From: Neptuniibacter sp048548695
GTDB taxonomy: Bacteria > Pseudomonadota > Gammaproteobacteria > Pseudomonadales > Balneatricaceae
Assembly (NCBI RefSeq): GCF_048548695.1
Contig: NZ_JBLYIF010000005.1
Direction: 5' to 3' (one strand)
Length of the DNA stretch: 64,000 nt
Shown here: positions 59,696-64,000 of the stretch, one piece after another
Layout of the letters: each line of letters begins with the position of its first letter
Position numbering within the stretch: the first letter of the stretch is position 1
The notes under the pieces: generated by a model
What the model was told of the DNA's origin: nothing
Databases searched by the model: none
What the model saw: the letters and a program-made list of their open reading frames with translations, nothing else
Made by a program: the position numbers and the translations under genes

Positions 59696-60664
59696 ATGCA
59701 GCCATCAGAACTCAACCCGCACATCGCCCCACAGTTTGAGGCCGTCAATGACTACATCATCAACCACCTGGGCTCTAACGTGCCACTGGTTGAGAAGATT
59801 GGTCACTATATAGTAGAAAGTGGCGGCAAACGGCTGCGACCTCTGCTGGTTTTATTGGCAGCTAATGCCAGTGGTTATCAAGGCGAGAAACATATCCCAA
59901 TGGCCGCGGTCATTGAGTTTATTCACACTGCCACCCTGCTGCATGACGATGTAGTCGACAACTCCGAATTGCGCCGCGGCAAAGATACCGCCAATGCCCG
60001 CTGGGGCAATGCACCCAGCGTTCTGGTTGGTGACTTCCTGTACTCCCGCGCGTTTCAGATCATGGTCGAGATTGGCTCCATGGAGATTATGGAAGTGATC
60101 TCCAATGCCACTAATGTCATTGCTGAAGGCGAAGTCCTGCAACTCTTAAACTGCCGCAACCCCGATACCACCGAAGACGCCTACATGCAGGTCATTCTGG
60201 GCAAAACCGCGATGCTGTTTGAGGCCGCTGCCGAAGCGGGTGCTCTGCTTGCTGACTGTTCTACGACGGAAAGGCAGGCATTAAAAGAATATGGCCTACA
60301 GCTAGGCATCGCGTTTCAGCTAATCGACGATGTTATGGACTATTTATCTGACAGCGACGCCATGGGCAAGAACGTGGGCGATGATCTGGCAGAAGGAAAG
60401 GCCACACTGCCACTGATTCAGGCCATGCGAGTCTGCAATGACGAACAACGCATCCTGTTGCGACAAGCGATTCGTGAAGGCGGTCTGGAAAACCTGCAGC
60501 CGATTATGGATATTATCCTCAGCAGCGGCGCCATTGAATACACCCAGAGCAAAGCCCAGCAGGCTGCTGACCAAGCTATCAGTGCTTTAGCGCCACTGCC
60601 TGACAGCTCATTCAAAACCACACTCGAGCAATTGGCGAGTTTAGCGGTTAACCGCAACACTTAA
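59696..60664 (+). CDS. ispB: Octaprenyl diphosphate synthase
   Basis: Long-chain trans-prenyltransferase that makes the ubiquinone/menaquinone side chain. The 322-residue product has the first aspartate-rich motif LLHDDVVDNSELRRG, GGKRLRP, and the second LIDDVMDY. Chain length (octa- versus nonaprenyl) cannot be read reliably. It has its own consensus promoter, divergent from rplU, as in Escherichia coli. Confidence 0.95.
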   Translation: MQPSELNPHIAPQFEAVNDYIINHLGSNVPLVEKIGHYIVESGGKRLRPLLVLLAANASGYQGEKHIPMAAVIEFIHTATLLHDDVVDNSELRRGKDTANARWGNAPSVLVGDFLYSRAFQIMVEIGSMEIMEVISNATNVIAEGEVLQLLNCRNPDTTEDAYMQVILGKTAMLFEAAAEAGALLADCSTTERQALKEYGLQLGIAFQLIDDVMDYLSDSDAMGKNVGDDLAEGKATLPLIQAMRVCNDEQRILLRQAIREGGLENLQPIMDIILSSGAIEYTQSKAQQAADQAISALAPLPDSSFKTTLEQLASLAVNRNT

Positions 60665-60679
60665 GCGCTGGATAACCTC

Positions 60680-61330
60680 TCAGGCAGACGAGGCATCCTC
60701 CAGATACCAGACAGTCTCCTGCCATTCAGGACGATCCTCAGCCTGACGTTGATCTAGCCGCTGCAGCTTAAATCGCCCCTGAAATAACTTTATGACTTCA
60801 TCATCATTCACGGTGAAGGGCGGCCCTTCCGCTGTGGCACGCTGCAGAGTCACCAGCAGCATTTTCACCCCCGGCGGCAACAAGGCCACCAGAGTTTCGG
60901 CGTAACGCAGCCGCATCGCCTCAGGCATTGCCACCAAGGCTGCCCGGTCATAAACGACACTTACCGCCGATAAGTCCTCCGCCTGCAGGCGAAAAAAATC
61001 ACCGCACCACACTTCCAACGACGGTATAACGAAGCGCAAGTAGCGTTCGCAGGATTTTTTTTCAGGCTGCAAACCGTGCTCAGCAAAAAAAGCCTCACAC
61101 GCCGATGCATTTAACTCAATCCCGGCAACAGAGCAGCCCTGACGGTACAGCCATAACATGTCCATCGACTTGCCGCACAGCGGCACCAACACACGCCCTC
61201 CGGGATTTACAGCAAGCTCAGGCCAATATTTACAGAGGTGCTGATTGACCTCAGACTGATGGAAACCGATCTGGCCATTCCGCCAGCGAGCATGCCAAAA
61301 AGACTCATCCACCGCATTTTTCTCCAACAT
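60680..61330 (-). CDS. tpm: Thiopurine S-methyltransferase family protein
   Basis: A 216-residue SAM-dependent methyltransferase of the TPMT family: FWHARWRNGQIGFHQSEVN at the N-terminus, GGRVLVPLCGKSMDMLWL (SAM site), GIELNASACEAFF and VVYDRAALVAMPEAMR. Bacterial members have been linked to tellurite and selenium methylation; the natural substrate is unknown. Convergent with ispB, divergent from fabA. Confidence 0.92.
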   Translation of the reverse strand: MLEKNAVDESFWHARWRNGQIGFHQSEVNQHLCKYWPELAVNPGGRVLVPLCGKSMDMLWLYRQGCSVAGIELNASACEAFFAEHGLQPEKKSCERYLRFVIPSLEVWCGDFFRLQAEDLSAVSVVYDRAALVAMPEAMRLRYAETLVALLPPGVKMLLVTLQRATAEGPPFTVNDDEVIKLFQGRFKLQRLDQRQAEDRPEWQETVWYLEDASSA

Positions 61331-61440
61331 TCATCAACAATTGGGCGAATAAAACCACGACAGTTCGTGCCTCACCCGGCTCAAGTCTGTATAATTACGC
61401 GATATTTTGACTTATAAAAAGCCCGGAAACACAGAACCCA

Positions 61441-61956
61441 ATGACTCGACCTTCTTCTTTTAGCCGCGACGAACTCCTGCAGTGCGGCCACGGCGAAATG
61501 TTCGGCCCAGGAAATGCGCGTCTGCCGATTGGCAATATGCTCATGATGGATCGAATCCTAAAAATCACCGAAGACGGTGGCAACTTTGGCAAAGGTGAAA
61601 TCATCGCAGAACTGGATATCAACCCAGAACTGTGGTTTTTCCAGTGCCACTTCGAATCTGACCCGGTAATGCCTGGCTGTCTGGGCCTGGACGCTATGTG
61701 GCAGCTGGTTGGCTTCTACCTAGGCTGGAAAGGCAACCCGGGGCGTGGCCGCGCATTGGGCTCAGGTGAAGTAAAATTCTTTGGGCAGGTCCTACCAACC
61801 GCGCAAAAAGTTACCTACCATATTCATCTGAAGCGCGTAATTGAGCGCAAGCTGGTAATGGGGATTGCCGACGGCAGCATGTATGTTGACGGTCGTGAAA
61901 TCTACACTGCCAAGGATCTGCGGGTCGGGCTGTTTACGTCTACCGACGGATTCTAA
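61441..61956 (+). CDS. fabA: 3-hydroxydecanoyl-ACP dehydratase/isomerase
   Basis: Makes trans-2- and cis-3-decenoyl-ACP, the branch point to unsaturated fatty acids. The 171-residue product has the catalytic H70 (FFQCHFESDP) and D84 (PGCLGLDAMWQL), at exactly the Escherichia coli positions. A TATAAT at 61390-61395 lacks a good -35, so the promoter may need an activator. Followed by fabB after 122 bases, where a GTAGCC/GGCTAC hairpin (62015-62030) lies. Confidence 0.97.
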   Translation: MTRPSSFSRDELLQCGHGEMFGPGNARLPIGNMLMMDRILKITEDGGNFGKGEIIAELDINPELWFFQCHFESDPVMPGCLGLDAMWQLVGFYLGWKGNPGRGRALGSGEVKFFGQVLPTAQKVTYHIHLKRVIERKLVMGIADGSMYVDGREIYTAKDLRVGLFTSTDGF

Positions 61957-62078
61957 AGCCACACCTGCGGGTAGGGTCATCAACAATAACTATCAGGCCG
62001 TAGTTTAGTTTCCGGTAGCCAAACGGCTACGATTCACGGAAAATAAGTGCCTTAACGAAAAGATAGAGAGAGAAGCAC

Positions 62079-63290
62079 ATGCGACGCGTCGTAGTTACCG
62101 GTATGGGCATTGTGTCTTGTTTAGGTAATGACAAGGCTACTGTTCTGGAGTCCCTGAAACTGGGCCGCTCCGGAATCAAGTTCCAGGAAGAATACAAAGA
62201 ACGCGGCTTTCGCAGCCAGGTTGCCGGCAGTATCGATATCGACTTTGCCGAGCGTATCGACCGTAAACTGTTGCGTTTTATGGGCGACGCTGCTGCGTAC
62301 ACCTATATCGCCATGCAGGATGCCATCACTGATTCCGGCCTGGCCGAAGATCAGGTATCCAATGTACGTACCGGCCTGGTCGTAGGCTCCGGCGGCGCAT
62401 CTGCAGAAAATATCGTCGAAACAGCAGATATCACTCGCGAAAAAGGCGTTAAACGCGTTGGGCCATATCGTGTAACCCGCACCATGGGTTCTACCGTATC
62501 TGCATGTCTGGCCACCCCATTCAAGATCAAGGGTGTGAACTACTCCATCACTTCAGCCTGTGCCACCAGTGCTCACTGTATCGGTAATGCGGTGGAGCAG
62601 ATTCAGCTAGGCAAACAAGACGTAGTTTTTGCCGGAGGCGGTGAAGAACTGCACTGGGTACAAACCGCTATGTTTGACGCCATGGGCGCACTCTCCAGCA
62701 AATATAACGATACGCCCGAAAAAGCCTCTCGCGCCTACGATGCTAACCGTGACGGTTTTGTTATCTCCGGCGGTGCTGGTGTGCTGGTTGTCGAAGAACT
62801 AGAGCACGCCAAAGCCCGTGGTGCCAAAATCTATGCCGAAATCGTGGGTTATGGTGCTACCTCTGACGGCTATGACATGGTCGCTCCGTCAGGTGAAGGC
62901 GCAGTGCGCTGCATGCAGCAAGCCATGGCAACTGTTGACGGCGATATCGATTACATCAACGCTCATGGTACTTCTACACCCGCAGGCGACATGCAGGAAC
63001 TGAAAGCCATGAAAGCAGCTTTTGGCGATCAGCTGCCAACAGTTACTTCAACCAAGTCACTGTCCGGACATTCCCTGGGTGCCGCAGGCGTTCAGGAAGC
63101 CATCTATTGCTTATTGATGCAGGAGAACAATTTCATTGCTGCATCAGCCAACATTGACGAAATCGACCCCGAGGCAACCGGTATGCCGATTGCCACTGAG
63201 TCCAAGAAAAATGTGGATCTGCAACGTGTAATGTCTAATAGTTTCGGTTTTGGTGGCACCAATGCCACACTGGTTTTCCAGAAAATCTAA
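62079..63290 (+). CDS. fabB: 3-oxoacyl-ACP synthase I (KAS I)
   Basis: Elongates the cis-unsaturated intermediate from FabA. The 403-residue product has the nucleophile cysteine in SACATSAHCIGNA (about residue 163), the histidines in NAHGTSTPAGD and KSLSGHSLGAAG, and the C-terminal SFGFGGTNATLVF. It is the FabB type, as expected beside fabA. A GAGAGAAG ribosome binding site precedes the ATG; a terminator follows. Confidence 0.97.
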   Translation: MRRVVVTGMGIVSCLGNDKATVLESLKLGRSGIKFQEEYKERGFRSQVAGSIDIDFAERIDRKLLRFMGDAAAYTYIAMQDAITDSGLAEDQVSNVRTGLVVGSGGASAENIVETADITREKGVKRVGPYRVTRTMGSTVSACLATPFKIKGVNYSITSACATSAHCIGNAVEQIQLGKQDVVFAGGGEELHWVQTAMFDAMGALSSKYNDTPEKASRAYDANRDGFVISGGAGVLVVEELEHAKARGAKIYAEIVGYGATSDGYDMVAPSGEGAVRCMQQAMATVDGDIDYINAHGTSTPAGDMQELKAMKAAFGDQLPTVTSTKSLSGHSLGAAGVQEAIYCLLMQENNFIAASANIDEIDPEATGMPIATESKKNVDLQRVMSNSFGFGGTNATLVFQKI

Positions 63291-63303
63291 CTATCGACAC
63301 ACA

Positions 63304-63336
63304 CTAAAAAACCCCGCTCTGGCGGGGTTTTTTAGT
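63304..63336. terminator. Bidirectional rho-independent terminator
   Basis: CTAAAAAACCCCGC, loop TCTG, GCGGGGTTTTTTAG: strong symmetric hairpin between fabB and the convergent Yip1-family gene. Confidence 0.93.
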
Positions 63337-63354
63337 CTTATAGCTTGGCAAACA

Positions 63355-63960
63355 TTAGCCTGACACATAATTTAGCGGAATCACTGTACTCCACAAAATC
63401 ACGGTGGCCGCCAGCATACCCACCAAAGTACACAGGCCCACGGTCAAAATCGAAGTTGAAAACATAAACGCGCGGTCTTCAGGTATTTTCATAATCACCG
63501 GTACACCGGTATACAGCAGGTAAACTGAATAACAAACCGCGCACAGCCCAACCCCAACATTAAACCACAGCAACGGATACAGTGCGGCTAATCCCGACAG
63601 GAATAAAGGCGTGGCTGTGTAGGTGGCTAACGAAACACAATCTTCAAATGCAATGGTACCGCCATAGGTTTTTTCCATCCAATGCACACAATAGCTAATA
63701 AAGGCGACCCCAGCCCACATCGCAAAATAAAACGCTATCGCTGCCGGTAAGGCGCTCATTACATCCAGTTTCACATAATCAGTACCAGTGATACTCCATC
63801 CGATCTGCGTCGTCCCGATAAACATTGCTATTGCCGGGATCGCCGCCAGCATACTCACCTGCTGCAAAAAAATATGCGCAACACTGTAATGCTCGTTGCG
63901 AATTTGGCTCCATTCAGTTTTAGGGTGATACATCATTCCCATCATATGTTGAATGAACAT
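63355..63960 (-). CDS. Yip1-family inner membrane protein (YohC-like)
   Basis: A 201-residue integral membrane protein with about five hydrophobic segments (roughly 30-48, 68-90, 110-130, 132-152, 168-195) and the Yip1-domain opening HPKTEWSQIRNEHYS, in which a W-x-x-I is followed by a polar stretch. Function in bacteria is unknown. GAGGAAA precedes the ATG; a TATAAT-like -10 (complement of 63978-63983) has its -35 just outside the window. Confidence 0.82.
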   Translation of the reverse strand: MFIQHMMGMMYHPKTEWSQIRNEHYSVAHIFLQQVSMLAAIPAIAMFIGTTQIGWSITGTDYVKLDVMSALPAAIAFYFAMWAGVAFISYCVHWMEKTYGGTIAFEDCVSLATYTATPLFLSGLAALYPLLWFNVGVGLCAVCYSVYLLYTGVPVIMKIPEDRAFMFSTSILTVGLCTLVGMLAATVILWSTVIPLNYVSG

Positions 63961-64000
63961 GATAATTTCCTCTTTTTATTATATTGCCGACTGCCTGCTA

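Overview
The window is an ordinary, gene-dense stretch of a gammaproteobacterial chromosome. The gene content and several gene orders (M23 peptidase-anmK / tyrS-rrn, dksA-gluQ-pcnB-folK-panB-panC, rluD-pgeF beside bamD, ribF-ileS-lspA-fkpB with type IV minor pilins, rplU-rpmA-obgE-proB, fabA-fabB) match Pseudomonas and the marine Oceanospirillales. An Oceanospirillales-type marine bacterium is my best inference; the partial 16S sequence could settle this but I cannot search it. No prophage, insertion sequence, integron or CRISPR array is visible.

Layout: 1-910 holds the 5' end of a 16S rRNA gene on the minus strand with its boxA, two tandem stringent-type promoters and the tyrS terminator. 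0.9-7 kb: tyrS, a LysM/M23 endopeptidase with anmK (cell-wall turnover and recycling), a secreted DsrE-like protein, erpA and argC. 7-12 kb: a CLC chloride protein in one transcription unit with thiE, hemL and a small membrane protein, then a CBS-pair protein. 12-18.5 kb: mrcB (PBP1b) with a TPR lipoprotein, a phosphotransferase-ATPase fusion, a Rieske protein, sfsA and an aminotransferase. 18.6-24.2 kb: dksA, gluQ, a striking A-rich non-coding region, then the pcnB-folK-panB-panC operon. 24.6-34 kb: a thiolase, a tandem QueD-like protein, rsuA-rsmC, ilvI-ilvH, a response regulator and a lipoprotein. 34-39 kb: an AT-rich patch with an orphan 85-residue gene, clpB under a clear heat-shock promoter, and a Ras-like GTPase with a roadblock-type partner. 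39-44.4 kb: a VanX-type dipeptidase, pgeF, rluD, bamD, nadE, thiO. 44.4-49.6 kb: a type IV minor pilin operon with two very large prepilins and a divergent pilE. 49.5-64 kb: fkpB, lspA, ileS, ribF, murJ, rpsT, proB, obgE, rpmA, rplU, ispB, tpm, fabA, fabB and a Yip1-family protein.

The most interesting element is between gluQ and pcnB (about 20315-20510). It has a sigma70-type promoter, three copies of an AATAAAAATAAAAAT-like motif and one AAAACAACAAGAAG motif, placed in or beside hairpins. This is the position where Pseudomonas carries cbrA-cbrB-crcZ. The A-rich triplet repeats look like Hfq/Crc binding sites, so I propose a CrcZ-like Hfq-titrating RNA or pcnB leader, without an adjacent CbrAB. 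Other points worth following: the enlarged cysteine-rich minor pilins in a cluster lacking pilY1, the GTPase/roadblock pair, a QueD-like tandem protein whose two halves keep complementary active-site residues, and a CLC protein with Val at the internal-glutamate position.

Many genes form short, overlapping transcription units, and rho-independent terminators mark several convergent junctions. Where the longest open frame began upstream of a better start, I moved the start inward using ribosome binding sites and family N-termini; these choices are stated in each entry.
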